Below are positions 1-11,897 of a DNA stretch of 64,000 nucleotides, one piece after another (within the stretch, counting starts at the first letter, position 1; the number at the start of each line of letters is the position of its first letter). Position numbers and translations under genes: made by a program. The DNA is from Daphnia pulex (Eukaryota > Arthropoda > Branchiopoda > Diplostraca > Daphniidae): positions 7,874,001-7,938,000 of the forward strand of contig NC_060024.1 of NCBI RefSeq assembly GCF_021134715.1. Direction: 5' to 3'. The notes under the pieces were generated by a model. It saw only the letters and a program-made list of their open reading frames with translations, was not told where the DNA came from and did no database searches.

Positions 1-126
1 TTACAGTTTGCGACTTATTTTAAGTTATACAAGTTTCTAGAAATAAATCTTAAAAAAAACTAGAGGTGCAATACTAAATAGTCTTTCGAAAGGTTCACTG
101 GAAGGCAAGGCAGTGTCGTACGACAA

Positions 127-788
127 CTAAACCTTCTTCATTGCAGGGTGTCTATCGAGCATAGAAAGGCTCTTATCTTTGTCAGAAACATAAGAATCCA
201 CTTCGTCTTTAGTGGGAGAAACATCGTTGTCGAAATTGAGGGGAATATCCTCACTTCCCTTACATGTTCGTGAAGACACCATAACGAAATTTACGATTCT
301 TGCATTCAGACGATCCCTAGCGAACCACTTTCCAGTGTTCGTTTTGAGCAAGAAAAATTTAAGTTTCAAGTGGTAAACTGCTGCAAGAAGATAATTGTCA
401 ACTCGAAATAAATAACCAAATCTATATTTAAATATGAGTTTATATTATTAAATAAGCTAGCTTATTGAAATAAATATTGGTATCCAACCTATTGTCAAGC
501 TTCAAGTTCCATTGCCTCCAATTCAGTTTTGATTTCCATTATGCAGGGCAAAACAAACCCTAAAAAGCAGTTAGTTTCTCCTTGCAATAAATCTAAATAA
601 ATAGAAATCGGTTTCATGATGCTTACGTACTCAAAGAGAATCTCATAATCTTCATCGTCCAACTGAGGAATTAAAAGTTTAATGCACAAATCATTAAGAA
701 GCTTTTTGTTAATGTTGAGAAGAATTCTCAAGCAATCAAAGGAATAATTCCATTGGGTTGTGCAGGGCTTTGGCAATTGAACCACCAA
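127..788 (-). pseudogene. hAT transposase remnant (two fragments)
   Basis: Two minus-strand fragments read in transposon order. The upstream one (788-495, 97 aa) has the TxWN start of the hAT catalytic core, then leucine-rich text and a KPI...LDxLQGE stretch typical of hAT transposases. The downstream one (369-127, 80 aa) carries the acidic DSYVSDKD segment and the LxxHPAMKKV start of the hAT C-terminal dimerisation region, which stops just before the expected NTxLPSSA motif. The fragments are separated by about 125 bases without an open frame, and neither has the complete DDE set. This is a dead copy. Family assignment rests on remembered motif patterns. Confidence 0.6.
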
Positions 789-1344
789 TTGTTGCTTCAG
801 TTAAATACTTAAGTACTTGTAATTTAGAAGTACAACTGAATCATAGGCACAAAATGACAATGTGAAAACATATAATTTTTACCTTTACCATTTTTTATTT
901 ACTTCTTCTTTACATTTATGCCGAGATAGATAGTGCCCTGTTGCATCCTAATCCTTTTTGCAACGGTGGCCCTGTAATAGTGTAATCTCTGGAATTTAAA
1001 AAGAAGGTAATTGAACATTCGGTTAAAGTATGAGAGCATGTTACGTAAAAAAAAAAACATTTGTTGATGGCAAAATTCATGAGCTATGAGTTTGAACAAG
1101 GAAACAATATCAATAGCCACATCACGGCTAAGAGGAATCTGGCTACCCCTCGCGATAAAGCACCTTTTTATTGTGTGAGAAGCCCTGCCTTCCAGCTGGC
1201 CACCCCTCGCGTTGAATCCCCTTTTTGTGTAATCGTCCCCTCTGAGTTCATCAAATACAGTCGCCACAGGAATAGGATCAATAAAACTCTCTACCTATGA
1301 ATTTAATGTCTCTTAAAGATGAAGCTCTTAACACACATTTTTTC
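789..1344. other. No recognisable gene; degenerate internal repeat
   Basis: A 122-codon minus-strand frame (1267-899) shows two related segments, KRGFNARGGQ and KRCFIARGSQ, which come from a DNA repeat with the core CCCCTCGCG at about 1146 and 1203. I see no domain. It may be a leftover of the flanking transposons. Confidence 0.3.
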
Positions 1345-1960
1345 CTGAAACACACCATTCATTACAACTGTGGCATGAACGCCTGGAACAAAATGTGTAA
1401 GTTGAACGTATAGCTGATGGCCTCAAGGACGCTCAAAATTCTGCTGTGCAGTTCTGTGCCGGTGCTTGCTTGGTCATCGCCTCAATTTTTTTACCGGTGA
1501 ACGAAATCGTGCAACAAAAATTGACGAGTTGGTACACACAGATGTATGTGGCTTAATGAGAAAGCCCTCCCTGAACGGTGCCTTAAATTTCGTCGCGTTT
1601 CGAGACAATTACATCGGATGCTGTGTCGTATATAGTTGTTCAGAGTTGTTCAGAGTTGGAGAGCCATGCTGTCATGTGTGGGTTCATAACAATTGAACAA
1701 TCCAAGAATAGCCCCAAGAACAGACTGTGTCACGGTGCTGGAATTATCCCAATCCAATATAAAAAAGGTAAAGCACATCATTTGTGAATGACTACTATGT
1801 GTTAACTTTTATTTTTCACTCAACAGATAGTGTAAGGAAATCTCGCATACCAGTACCTATTCCAACACGTCGTCCAGTGAATCCAGAGGTGAAATCTTCC
1901 ACTGAACAAGCGAAGTCTATCGGGTCAGATTATCGCTAAGGACAATCACAAATTCCTGTT
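1345..1960 (+). mobile_element. Copia retrotransposon integrase remnant
   Basis: The text around 1360-1470 reads in shifting frames as LWHERL, then IADGLKDAQ, then FCAGC, the GAG-pre-integrase motif of Ty1/Copia polyproteins. It is followed by an open 76-codon stretch (1466-1696) with RATKIDELVHTDVCG and NGALNFVAFRDNY, the start of the integrase core including its first Asp. Frames shift several times and later catalytic residues are missing. A fragment with RRPVNPE may continue to about 1940. Confidence 0.7.
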
Positions 1961-2743
1961 CTGGTGAATAAACTCCTGGCGTGGTGACGTGGTGAGCAAA
2001 AAACTTTTATTCGCAAATGAAAAACCTAATCAATAAAACACATTCAAATTACAAGCTCCACTTTGTTGAGAATCTATAATAACACTTAAAAACCAACTCA
2101 TTACCAATTTGTATCATATCAATCACTGTACTTCTATTGTTTCAAATATCTAATAATTTTTGCTTTGTATTCAGGCATAAAGATTCCTCTTTGTGTGCCA
2201 ACCGATTGCTGTAATAAGTCGTGTCCAGCTTTAAATCCCATTTTACTTAGCTGTAGTCTTACAAAATAGCTGTTATTAATAGCTTTTATTAATTAATAAA
2301 ATAAAAAAATCGGATCAACCTTCCTTGGTAAAAAATTATTACCATGGAAGGGTGATTTGATTTAAATACCACAGAATTCATGTGTTCTTCCTGCAAGCTA
2401 AGGCATCTCACGTTGCCAGCGACGAAGAATATCAGTGTTCCATATTGCATGACCGGTTCATTATCTAACAATTCTTTATTTATGTAACGTGGTGACCTTT
2501 AATCTTTATTGAAATCCCTCTTTTTGAGAGATGGACAAAAATTCCGTAAAAATGGCGATCTTCGTGAGTTATTTTGGCTCAAACTCTTCCGTGAGATGAA
2601 AATTAAAATGATGCGTTATCAGCTATTACCTGGTTTGCGCAGGGATAACGACGTATGACTTGGTCGATAATTTCATTTTTCACAAAAATGGTGTTGTTCG
2701 TGGAGTAACTAGGTAAATATTTAAACAAAAATTAATTAAGAAG
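1961..2743. other. AT-rich stretch without recognised gene
   Basis: Only short chance frames are visible, including a 60-codon minus frame at 2471-2289. A plus-strand reading near 2596-2650 (MKIKMMRYQLLPGLRRDN) looks protein-like but has no support on either side. Confidence 0.4.
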
Positions 2744-3301
2744 ATGCAGAACAAGTTTAACGAAGAGCAAGGAATATTTTCGGACATTGGGTACCACAAT
2801 CATGATAATAATCAGTCCCTAATCAGAAAATATAAGTTCACGGAGTGGTGCCGTGCACAATCTATGAGCATCAAAACATCTTTTCACGACGTTCTCCAGG
2901 AAAATTTTCCGTCTAAGATTTTAGTAAAAATGATTTGTCTCTTTTATGTCTTCCCACTCCAAAAAGCGCGTACAAGGCATGCAGTGAAATTTAAACCCGC
3001 CAACGGCCACCGTAATAGCCATCGATTATTGGCTTTCCTACCATCTAAGGTTGGGATTACGTACATGCAAAAAACATGGTACAACAAGCATGATAGGACT
3101 TTTACTGCAAGTCTATGGTAATGTTTTTATTACAATTTTTAAAACAACATATTTAAATTTATGTTTCCATTTTTCAGGAGAGAGAGAGGTAAACATACAA
3201 CATCATCTAAATCAGGCCAAATGGAAATAGCAATTTCCAATTGTTTCAAAACGTACATAAGACATATGATCAAAGAAGGCAAACAAGCAAAGGAAAAGTA
3301 A
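2744..3301 (+). CDS. Hypothetical two-exon gene, no known domain
   Basis: Exon 1 (2744-3117) is open from ATG and ends at CTATG|GTAATG. An acceptor TTTTTCAG at 3170-3177 opens exon 2 (3178-3301), and the join keeps the frame (TG+G = Trp) to a TAA. The predicted protein is about 165 aa. It is Lys/His rich, with no signal peptide or membrane segment, and ends in a basic helix (KTYIRHMIKEGKQAKEK). The in-frame splice is the main support, and a 60-base intron fits the other genes here. I do not recognise the family. It sits among transposon remnants and abuts a duplicated block, so it could itself be a piece of an unrecognised element. Confidence 0.35.
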
Positions 3302-3425
3302 AAAAAGCAGAAGGTGTTTACGAAAATCGCGCTTACGACATCTAACCGTGGCGATTGATCAATATATCAGAGGCATGAAGTCATCGCTCAAGATAATTGG
3401 TTTTGGCACCCATGGTTCCGATAGG
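3302..3425 (+). repeat. Dispersed repeat, copy 1 (second copy at 25571)
   Basis: About 120 bases, from the AAAAAGCAGAAGGTG start to TGGTTCCGATAG, match 25571-25695 almost base for base. Copy 2 can be read in one plus-strand frame (AEGVYENRAYDI ... GFGTHGSD). Copy 1 has small changes that break that frame. The unit has no obvious terminal repeats. Confidence 0.7.
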
Positions 3426-3566
3426 ATGTATAGGATCGTACTACGTCCTCAATTTTTGAAATGGTAAACGAAAAGTTTGTACTTATCGTGTCCCTTACAC
3501 ACTCAACCTCTTCAAAACACACACTTTGACTGCCACTTCCTATATTACAATTGAATTTAAACAATT

Positions 3567-5218
3567 TTAATATAACACTTCAAATTTACGGTGTAATACG
3601 TAATCGATGCAATTATCGCAGCAAACAAATCCATCTTCGTTACACATTTTAGGCCACTCTCCAAGATATTGGGTAATACAAAAATTGCGACATTCGAAAA
3701 CGCTTTCACAAAAATAAAGAATTTCTATCAGGGCTTTAGTCTCTATTTCATTAGACTCTTGAAACTTTTTCATTGCCAAATTTAATAATAAGCAATTACT
3801 ATGATCAATTAAAAACAGTAATAATGGTAAATCAATACAATCATAAATAAAAAGTTTCTAAAAATAGTAATCAGAGTATTGATAGAACAACACACATATT
3901 GATGCCATGGCCCTATCCCTTCCTGCTCTTCCGCATTCTTAATTATATGCATCGATTGAGCTAGGCTTAGATAAATGAAACGAATTTGACGTCTTATAAA
4001 TATTTTAAAAAAGAAAAACGGTTTTATTGTGTTTGTTTACCCCATTCAGAATGCCACAGTCGCACACATAATCTATAGATAGACCACCGGTAATATTATT
4101 TACAACAAAACAAATCAACAAATTATTCTGATTTTTTAAATTAATAATTGTAATTTTAAAAACTATACCTTCGCATTAACCCACACAATATTGCAATATC
4201 GCAATAACCCACCATCCAACTTTGCTGAAGAGAAGCTCTCACCTTGTCATGGGATATACCAGCGTGATAATCTCAGCTGCCACAGAGAACCAAAATTTTA
4301 GAAGATGAGCAGCAATTGCTTCACACTCTTTACGTGAAAAACAGCAAATAATTTCGATATCCCTTATGTGATGTTTTTGAATAATGTCAACATCTTTTTC
4401 TAGATTGTTGGCATTACTTAATTTTGCAATTAACACCAATTGTAGATTTGGTCACACGCAACTAGTCACAGACCTAAATAAATCAATTTCAACTAAAAAT
4501 TAACACTTCCAAAGATCAAAAACTATTACAAAAGTGGATTTTTTAACATAAGCGAAGACAAAATCTTTTACTGAGTGTCGGCATTGGCCAGTCAGCACCA
4601 TAATTGGGACATTTGGAAACATGATTCGCCAAACGTTCAACGTATTCCTCTCTCGTAATATGAAAAATTATAATTTTAAAAAAGTTATTTATAATTTTTT
4701 GCCAATAACTGAAACTCAGAGCCCCATTTTCTGATGCAATGTGCTTCGTCTATGACGAAACGAAGAATAAAGCATTTTCGGTAAAGAGCCTCCAGAACAT
4801 TTCTGAGTTGATTACGGTCTCCCAGATCGTTCAAGGACATCAGTAACTCTCTCAGGGATAATAAAGACAAATTTAACATCTATCCAAAATTAAAATTTAC
4901 ATTGATTTTCAAATTCAAATGAAGTAAATTAAACCTGAGACTTTTGTCAATGACGAAAAGAATTTATCTGCGTTTTCATCACTTTCAACACAGAAAAAAT
5001 TGCCATTAATCTAAAAAGACATTTCAATATAACTGTTGTATAGTTATTGAAATAATAATAATTTAAATTACCCCAAGAGGTTTCAAGTAGTACACTTGTT
5101 CCAACATTATTGCTTTCAATGGTGAAACTACGAATGTAATGCCATTTTCCATTACACATGGTAGAAGAAAGCACGCAAATTTTCCACCACCTATTGCATT
5201 ATTACCAAGCAATGTCAT
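3567..5218 (-). pseudogene. Degenerate RecQ/BLM-like DNA helicase
   Basis: RecQ motifs appear in order on the minus strand, split by short intron-like gaps. At 5218-5071, AIGGGKFACFLLP (motif I) is followed by FVVSPLKAIMLEQV (motif Ia). At 4879-4685, CFILRFVIDEAHCIRKWGSEF is the DEAH motif II with the aromatic-rich start. At about 4625-4550, MFPNVPIMVLTG is motif III. At 4439-4239, IICCFSRKECEAIAAHL is motif IV. At 3779-3567, CRNFCITQYLGE then CCDNC is the RecQ zinc-binding module. Canonical RecQ has GKS/T in motif I and LTATA in motif III; here these read GKF and LTGQ. No frame runs through all parts. Both points suggest a pseudogene of a host or Helitron-like helicase. Confidence 0.7.
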
Positions 5219-6669
5219 TTAGTCCATTCTCATTTCAAACAAAGAATATTCGATTCAAGATGAATTCGAAGAACACATGTGTAGAAAGATAGATTGTTTT
5301 AAAAAAACAAAGACTTAAATTCTCAAATTTCGTTTTCATTACATAAAGCCAAAGGTCACATTAAAGTCTCTAAATCGGGTCCTTTTCTTTAGTTATTGTG
5401 AAGTGTTTTTCTAGTGACAAAATTAAGAGGATGACACAGGTAGCTGTTGGATATTTTTCGCCTTCGAGGTAGGTGTTGCCGTGACTTATCGCTTTAAGAA
5501 CAGCACATTTTTTTTTTACTTTCTCGGTCAACTAAGAAAGCATCTTTGTCAGGAACATCATCTTCTTGAAGGTTTCCAGATTCAGGCGTGTGGTCTTCGT
5601 CCGATTCATTTTCAGATTCAAATTGTTCGTTATTGCTATCTTCGTCTTCTATTTCAATGTCCAATTTTGACGTACTCATCAGGGGTTATTGGAATGGGAC
5701 AGTCACTATCTTCTAACAATTGATCGAGTGTTGGCGTTATTTTCAGGCACTGAATAATACTGAATAGTATGGTTAAAAAGTACTGACAATATTAGCTCTT
5801 TTTCGGTTAAAAACCGTTTCACTTAATTTCTTCAGATTCCCAGCAAATTTGTTCCAAAATCTAATGAATCCAAATCCCTGAATAAGTATGAGGGAAATCT
5901 TGACAAGTCAATGCGGCAACTTATATGGTTATATTTAACAATAACTCCAAGATACAACTTATCCAGGATGGTTTGGCTCCATGTGTCCCATAATCCCATT
6001 CCACACCTTGAAACAGTCGGCTGGAGAGTACGTTATACTTTCCCGTCGGCTTTTCACTTTGTGATAGAAGACGTCCAACTGTGGTTTCGACTAAAAAGAG
6101 ATATTTCGTGTCTTAGAAAAAACTTCGAGAAGTAGTATCCGGTTAGTGGAAAAAATTCAGCGAAGTTTTTTATGGTGTCTTTGTTTTGTTATTTTTTTTT
6201 TATTCCAGCATTTCAAAAGTGAATGGCTAATTTCCATTCATGGATCAATACATAAAGTTCTGTATGTGTTACATAAGCTCTACCCGTGTACGTAATGTTG
6301 CAAAAAAACGAATAAACAATGACTCTTGACTCTGTTAATTCCTTTGATGAATTCCACCTTTGGAATTCATCAAAATTTAATCAAAATGTCCACCTTTGAT
6401 TATTTCCTAATCCAGAAAGTGAACATTACATAGCCGTAACGTTTATTTTATTTGTATATTGCCTGTTACTGATTCTCACTGTCTATTCTTCCATTTTTCC
6501 TTTTAATGGTAGGCTTTAAAGTTTATTTCCAAGACTTTTGAGGGGCATGACGGCTGACGCCATATCCTCTAAAACATTTCAACTCGCTAACAAAATCAAA
6601 ATATTAATTTAAATGTCTGCTAGGAGATGACAGCAAGAAAGAAAAGTCAATACCGTCGCGTCTTATGGA
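5219..6669. other. Mostly non-coding, with an acidic minus-strand frame
   Basis: The minus frame 5679-5494 (61 codons) is strongly acidic and Ser/Glu rich. It could be an upstream exon of the decayed helicase gene, which lies just downstream on the same strand, but nothing proves it. The plus frame at 5911-6135 has no recognisable domain. Confidence 0.3.
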
Positions 6670-6745
6670 GTGTGGAACGGGTAGGTGAGTTGAGTAAGTC
6701 GCCGTTTTGTAAACGGCGCAGTTCGACTCCCCTGTTAACCAAAAT
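6670..6745 (+). repeat. tRNA-like (SINE-type) remnant
   Basis: GCCGT-TTTGTAA-ACGGC forms a perfect 5-bp stem with a 7-base loop, as in an anticodon arm with anticodon TGT. It is followed by AGTTCGACTCC, close to the pol III B box, and ends TTAACCA. The 5' part (GGTGAGTTGAGTAAGTC) resembles an A box only weakly, and the acceptor stem does not pair well. It is a tRNA-derived SINE piece or tRNA pseudogene rather than a working tRNA. Confidence 0.35.
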
Positions 6746-7693
6746 GTGTTCTTCATCCTGGCACGTAACAATTCACAAGATCTCATTTAAGATAGTTTTG
6801 TAAGTTTTGTTTTGTTCTTAGACAAATTTAATTCACACATTTAATTTTATATTAGAAGACCGGAGTATTCTTGTATTTGTAATATAGCCTTCAATAATAA
6901 ATGTAATGAAACACATTTTCTTTCACGGTGGCTCGTTCAAAATGATAGAAAAGCACCTTCAATAAAAATAAAAGTACATGCAACATATTCATGATAACCA
7001 TTCAGGAAAAAAACTGAACGTTCAGCTTCATAAATTTTTAAAAAGTTACCGGTTGCTCATTGATTCCCCTTACCACCAGGTGGCTCTCGTGGGTCCAAAC
7101 GGAGGAAAGGAAATAAGAAGTAAGGTGAGCAAAATATGCTTTTATTTTCCTACAAGGGAGGGAATATCCTTTCGGCTTTCTAAATAGAGAAGGCTATGAG
7201 TTGACCCACCTTCAGCTTTACGAATGTGCTGGAGCTCTACAATCTACATACAGCAAATTTTGCAATGCTGCATACTAGCTTTCGTATTTTGTTTATTTTC
7301 AGCGTCACTGTCTATGCAGTGTTAACTCTGTCTACCATGAAGCGATTATATGCATTTATAACAGCAATATTCAACTGTCCATTGTGATCCATGATTCCCC
7401 AGTCAATGAGGAGATTAACCCGTTCTTGGTCAGGGCTACATTGAGAGGGTTGCAAACTGACGTGTAAATTCACATTCAGGAGGTCGCTTTTGAGGTTGGC
7501 CTGGTCTTCTTCCAACAATTGAAGCAAATCGACACTGACACAACAAATAAGCACATATCAATATCTCAATATTCTGAGCTTCGCCTGTGAGTCAAAATCA
7601 TAACCTATAATTATAGATTATTGAAGTTTCAGCCAAAAGTTCACGATTATCGCGCGACCACTGACATAGCTTACTAGGAAAAATCGCCCTTTC
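6746..7693. other. No recognised gene
   Basis: Short frames only, for example plus 6978-7187 and minus 7554-7312 (80 codons). Neither shows a domain I can name. The plus frame precedes a Gypsy fragment and might be its 5' debris. Confidence 0.3.
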
Positions 7694-9240
7694 GCAATGA
7701 ATGATGAACAACAGAGAAGTTTTGACGCGTTTAAACACGCTTTATAGTCACATCCAATTCTCGGGCATCCTTACTACGCGTTGCCTATGGAAATCCACTT
7801 TGATGCGAGTAGTTAGGTCTCGGAGCGGTCCTAGTCCAGCATCAGGAAGGGGGAGATAGAGTGACTTCCTGTGCTAGTCGACTGATAAATAAGGCCGAAA
7901 CGAATTACTCGATCACCGAGCGGGAATGCCTAGCTTTAATTTTCTCTGTACAGAGGTCTTGTCCATATATTTGGGGGTCGGGGGCCAAGATAAAGTAATC
8001 ACCGACCACCACGTCTTGTGTTGGTTCTTGAAAAAGAAGGATCTCGCCGGTAGACTCGCCCGCTGGAGCCTAGAACTCCAGGATCTAGATATCGAAATTG
8101 TATACCGAAGTGAAAAACTCCATTCCGACTCAGAAATACTTTCACGAAACCCGGTAGAACAGCCTGGGGTAACATATGATATCCCAACGGTTTTCCTACT
8201 ACCCCAAGAAAGGACGAGATCAATAAACAAGAGCAAGAAAACTCTTCATGGTGGAGGCTAGTCATTGAGGAACCATGTTCAAAAGCGAGCTTGGCTGCAA
8301 AACGACGCCTCGAAAATAAATTTGTTTTTTGGGATGAGGTCCTCTCCTGCCGTTAAATTTGGGGTTTCAGTATGTTCCCAAACCACTAATAAACGATGTC
8401 CTACTAGCCTGTCACGACGACGTGACCGCCAGACATCTGGTAGTCACTCGCATGCTTATTAAAGTTTGGAGACAATTTTTTTTTGCCTAGTCTAACCCAA
8501 CAGGTTTCCCGTTATGTACGCTCATGTACATTTGCCAAAAAAAACGTTCAGCCAAGAGACTGCGGGGTTATTGAAAAGCGTGAAAAACCAGCAACCGTTC
8601 AAAAAAGTGGGAATCGATTTCATAGGCCCTTTCCCCCTGACTAAAACCTGGAATAGATATATAATTGTTGTAGTCGACTACCTGAAAAAATGGGTGATGG
8701 CTAAACCAGTTTCGCATGCGGGAACCAGGGAAGTGATCGTTTTTTTCAATCGAATAATAGTATTGCAGCATGGCGCTCGATACCTTATATTCGACAGTTG
8801 AAAATATTTAACGGCTGGATTCGCTGAAGAAATGTACAGGGCCTTGCAGACCAACATTTCGTAACAACCCCGTACCACTCCCAATGCAACGGCCTGGTCG
8901 AATGGTTCAATCACACCTTTGACGAGATACTATCGATGTATTCTAGCTTCTGCCATGATGTCGACTTTGTTGTTTTCGCCTAAAACACCAGTCGGCAGGA
9001 GACAACTGGCTTAACGCCCTTCTATCTGCTACATGAACGCGAGGCTACCGCGTGAGTCATGCTTCCGAGTCATTGAGTAGTAACCCGAACTTCGTTGTGA
9101 AAAGTGAAAACTATGCTTATAACATTCCTGACCTTTCGAACCGTCAACGGCAGGAAAAAGATCCCCAATCGAGTCCATGATTGCAATCTCAAACCGTACT
9201 TTACCCGTCATTCCGATAACGTTTACAAAACAATTTTAGT
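7694..9240 (+). mobile_element. Ty3/Gypsy pol remnant 1 (RNase H and integrase)
   Basis: Near 7720-7815 the text reads FDAFKHAL, HPILGHPYYALPMEIHFDAS, the RT/RNase H junction, with stops. The 7926-8261 frame carries ITDHHVLCWFLKKKDLAGRLARW then LQDLDIEIVYR and HSDSEILSRNPV, the RNase H end. The 8514-8801 frame has the integrase core start (GIDFIGPFPLTKTWNR, IIVVVDYLKKWVMAKPV). A fragment near 8865-8920 reads TTPYHSQCNGLVEWFNH, the end of the integrase catalytic core. Stops and frameshifts are frequent, so it is inactive. No LTRs were identified. Confidence 0.85.
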
Positions 9241-9369
9241 TGACACAAGTGCAAACCTTTCAGTGGGGCGTGATCAGCCGGCCATCAAGACGGATAAACG
9301 AGCTAAGCCCACCCGGGCGAGGAATCGTACAGCTGTCCAGCTGCCAAAAAGAGAAAGATCATACAGCAA

Positions 9370-9958
9370 AGCGCAGCAGTGGTGCTGCTCACCACCATAC
9401 GGGAAGGTTTTCCAAACGAAAAGAGCAATCTGCCTGTCGCCCTACGCCCGTTCTGGGACGCTCGCCACCAGCTCGCCATAGACGACGCCGATGATATGCT
9501 CGTTTATGGCGCACGCATCGTCCTTCCCACGATCAATGGTGAAAGAAATGATCCAGGCACTCGTTGGCATATACCAGGGCACCTAAGAGATGCGCCAACG
9601 AGCCAGGCTATCGCTCTGCTGGCCCCACATGGACGTTGATATTGCCCACGCCGCAGCCTCATGCGAAGAATGCGTAAGCCAACTTCCTTCTTTACCGGCG
9701 GAACCTCTGCAACACCACGAACCAGCGACTCGGCCGTTTGAATTTCTTCTCGTGGATCTCAGCGAGGTAGAAGGCCGGCATTTCCTGGTCATAGTCGACC
9801 AGTTCAGTGGTTGGCCGGCCGTCACCATGTTCGCAGACAAAAACACAACCGCCCGGCGTCTCATCAACGCGTTCCGTGCATTCTTTATGGACACCGGGGG
9901 GGGGGGGGGCAGTAAAGACCACCAGTATGCTGACAATAACATTGTGCAATTCATCTGA
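9370..9958 (+). mobile_element. Ty3/Gypsy pol remnant 2 (H2C2 linker and integrase)
   Basis: This fragment differs in sequence and base composition from the preceding one. The 9379-9639 frame reads REGFPNEKSNLPVALRPFWDAR then GARIVLPT. The 9590-9958 frame reads MRQRARLSLCWPHMDVDI, CEECVSQLPSLPAEPL and FEFLLVDLSEVEGRHFLVIVD, the zinc-binding H2C2 region and the start of the integrase core, then ADKNTTARRLINAFRAFFMDTG. A run of G (about 9896-9909) follows, after which homology stops. The two Gypsy pieces abut directly. Confidence 0.8.
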
Positions 9959-10086
9959 AGGCGGTTCAGTTGGAAAGAAGTGGTTCGCGCAAGCTTCCAA
10001 GATTGTCCCTGGATCGGAATTGAGAGCTCCGTTGATGGAAAGACTGTGTGGCAGCGAAATGGATTTTGATTTGCAAGTGAAGGACT

Positions 10087-10536
10087 CTAGGGCCTTGAAC
10101 GAATCGCCCGTTGTCGCCTTGGCTCAAAAAGTAGCCCACGATTTGCAGTTTGCAGCACGGAGAGCACGATGGTAAGTGGATTTGCTGCGCTTGTATTACA
10201 GCGCGCTTTGTGCAGTTTTACATTTGGACCACGCCTTGAAGTGGGAGCGGGTTTTAGAGCGTAAAGAGCGGAGTTCTTCGGACCACCGAGACATCTTTTG
10301 ACAGTGCATGGGCGAGGGAGATTAATTTTAGACGCATGTGCGACATTTGCAATGGTGGAGGTGATGGTTGCGATGAGTTCTTCCACAGCAGAGGTTTTGA
10401 GAAAGGGAGTGCGAGGAAGAAGACATAGTGTATTAGAGATTTTGGCCTTAAAAAGTTCGCTATCGATTTGCAGAGGAGAAGGAACTGGACGTTGAGAATC
10501 GAGGGGACGCCTGCGAGTTAAAGTCGGGATTACCAC
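10087..10536 (-). other. Unidentified 149-codon frame, probably transposon-derived
   Basis: The frame is Ser/Thr/Arg rich with a moderately high GC content, unlike the AT-rich DNA that follows. It lies directly after Gypsy debris. The internal order (a hydrophobic-basic segment, then a PRR-rich tail) loosely recalls the linker after a LINE endonuclease, but I cannot name it. No catalytic motif is visible. Confidence 0.25.
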
Positions 10537-10539
10537 GTC

Positions 10540-11116
10540 GAAATACAGTTAGGGCCAAATATATACTTTTAAATATAATTGAAGGCCATATACTTGCGTT
10601 GAACAGCTAAAACTTTAAATTTAAAGCTAAAACTGGTAGATTTACATTATGGCAAATGTAACTAATAATGGTTCGCATCGTTTTTATGCTTTAAACATGA
10701 ACCCATGTGACATTCTTATCTTTTATTTGCATTTAAAAAAGTAAAAGATCGACCATTTTGTATTTTTTTTCAGCATTTCAACATTTCAAACATAGATGGC
10801 ACCACTTTTTAAGTAAACAATAGTAACTAGACGGAATTGTAAGTTTCAAACGGTGGAAACAAGCTTTGGAAAGTGGAACATTTTGAGACTACTTTCGGCA
10901 CTCTGGCTTGGATGAGTCATAGAAAGGGGATGGGAAAGGCAGGATCCATTCGGCAACATAGGAATAGCTAGTATGTAGGCCGTGATTGTAGAAGGCCATG
11001 CTTTCATTACAGTTTTTTCTGCAAATGAAAAATTTCCTAAAGTATTTAACACCGTATTATCTCGAAGTTGCCCAAGGGGCTTTAGTTTCGGGACGAAAAA
11101 ATTAAAAACTCGGCGG
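10540..11116. other. AT-rich, nothing recognised
   Basis: Only a 68-codon minus frame (11052-10846) with no domain features. Confidence 0.4.
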
Positions 11117-11190
11117 AATGACCCTATACTAGCTCATTAGTAATGCATTGGCCTGGAATGGCGTATATCAATGGATCAACCCCCGGACAA
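11117..11190 (+). repeat. tRNA-like (SINE-type) remnant 2
   Basis: TAGCTCATTAGTAATGCA matches the pol III A box (TAGCTCA, then the GCA end), and ATGGATCAACCCCCGG some 45 bases later resembles a B box. Spacing is about right for a tRNA-derived SINE head. No anticodon stem is clear. Confidence 0.3.
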
Positions 11191-11313
11191 TAATAAACTG
11201 TTTATTGAATCAATACCACATATAATTACAAACTGAACTTTAATTTAAAAATTATTGGAGTGGTTGAATGCATTTATTACCAGAATACCTCGCCGCTCCC
11301 TACTACCTCGTCG

Positions 11314-11895
11314 TCAGACTAAGTTTCCGGTAACTGCCTGTACAATACGTCCGTACTTTCGTTGCCGTCCGAAACTGACTTCGTTACCCATCGTCCGTCT
11401 TCCTGCTTCCCACTTGAACGCGAAACTTATCCATGTCAGAAGGCTCTCGTAACTTGATGCTACGTCCTGTTTGCCCCGGTCTGCCTCCTTCCTTTTTTCT
11501 GGCGAAAACAAGAGCCCTCCGCTAAATACGTCGTCCTGTCCGGGGTCTAGTGACTCTTCCCACTGCTCTCTTGACAAATTGCTTAAATCCCACTTCAGTG
11601 AGGTTTTGGACTCCCTGCCTTGGTTGAACCTCATAGTCTTTCTATTCGGCGACCCCCTGGCCGTCAAATTGGCCCCACCGACTTCTTTCTCCGAAACCAC
11701 TATCCGGCACTCGGCTTTCTGCCGCTGTGGTTGCTCCTTCGATTTTCCCGCTTCACCTTTTCTTGCTCTTCGTGTGTACCCACAGCGACTCCTTGCCTCG
11801 TGCCCCACTGGATTTATCAAGACCTGACCTGCGCCTCCCCCAGTGTCTGCGCCCGCCCTCTTCCCTTCGGTCTCCGCCCTCGTAGCCTGCTCCAA
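11314..11895 (-). other. 193-codon Arg/Lys/Glu-rich frame, possible retroelement gag
   Basis: A long minus frame in locally GC-richer DNA. It encodes a hydrophilic, charged, Gly-rich N-terminal part and a WDLSNLSREQWEESLDPGQDD segment. No zinc knuckle or known domain is visible. Its 5' end lies against a strong DNA hairpin (11898-11932). A gag-like origin is a guess based on composition and neighbours. The opposite strand is also open over 100 codons, so the frame may be fortuitous. Confidence 0.25.
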
Positions 11896-11897
11896 CG

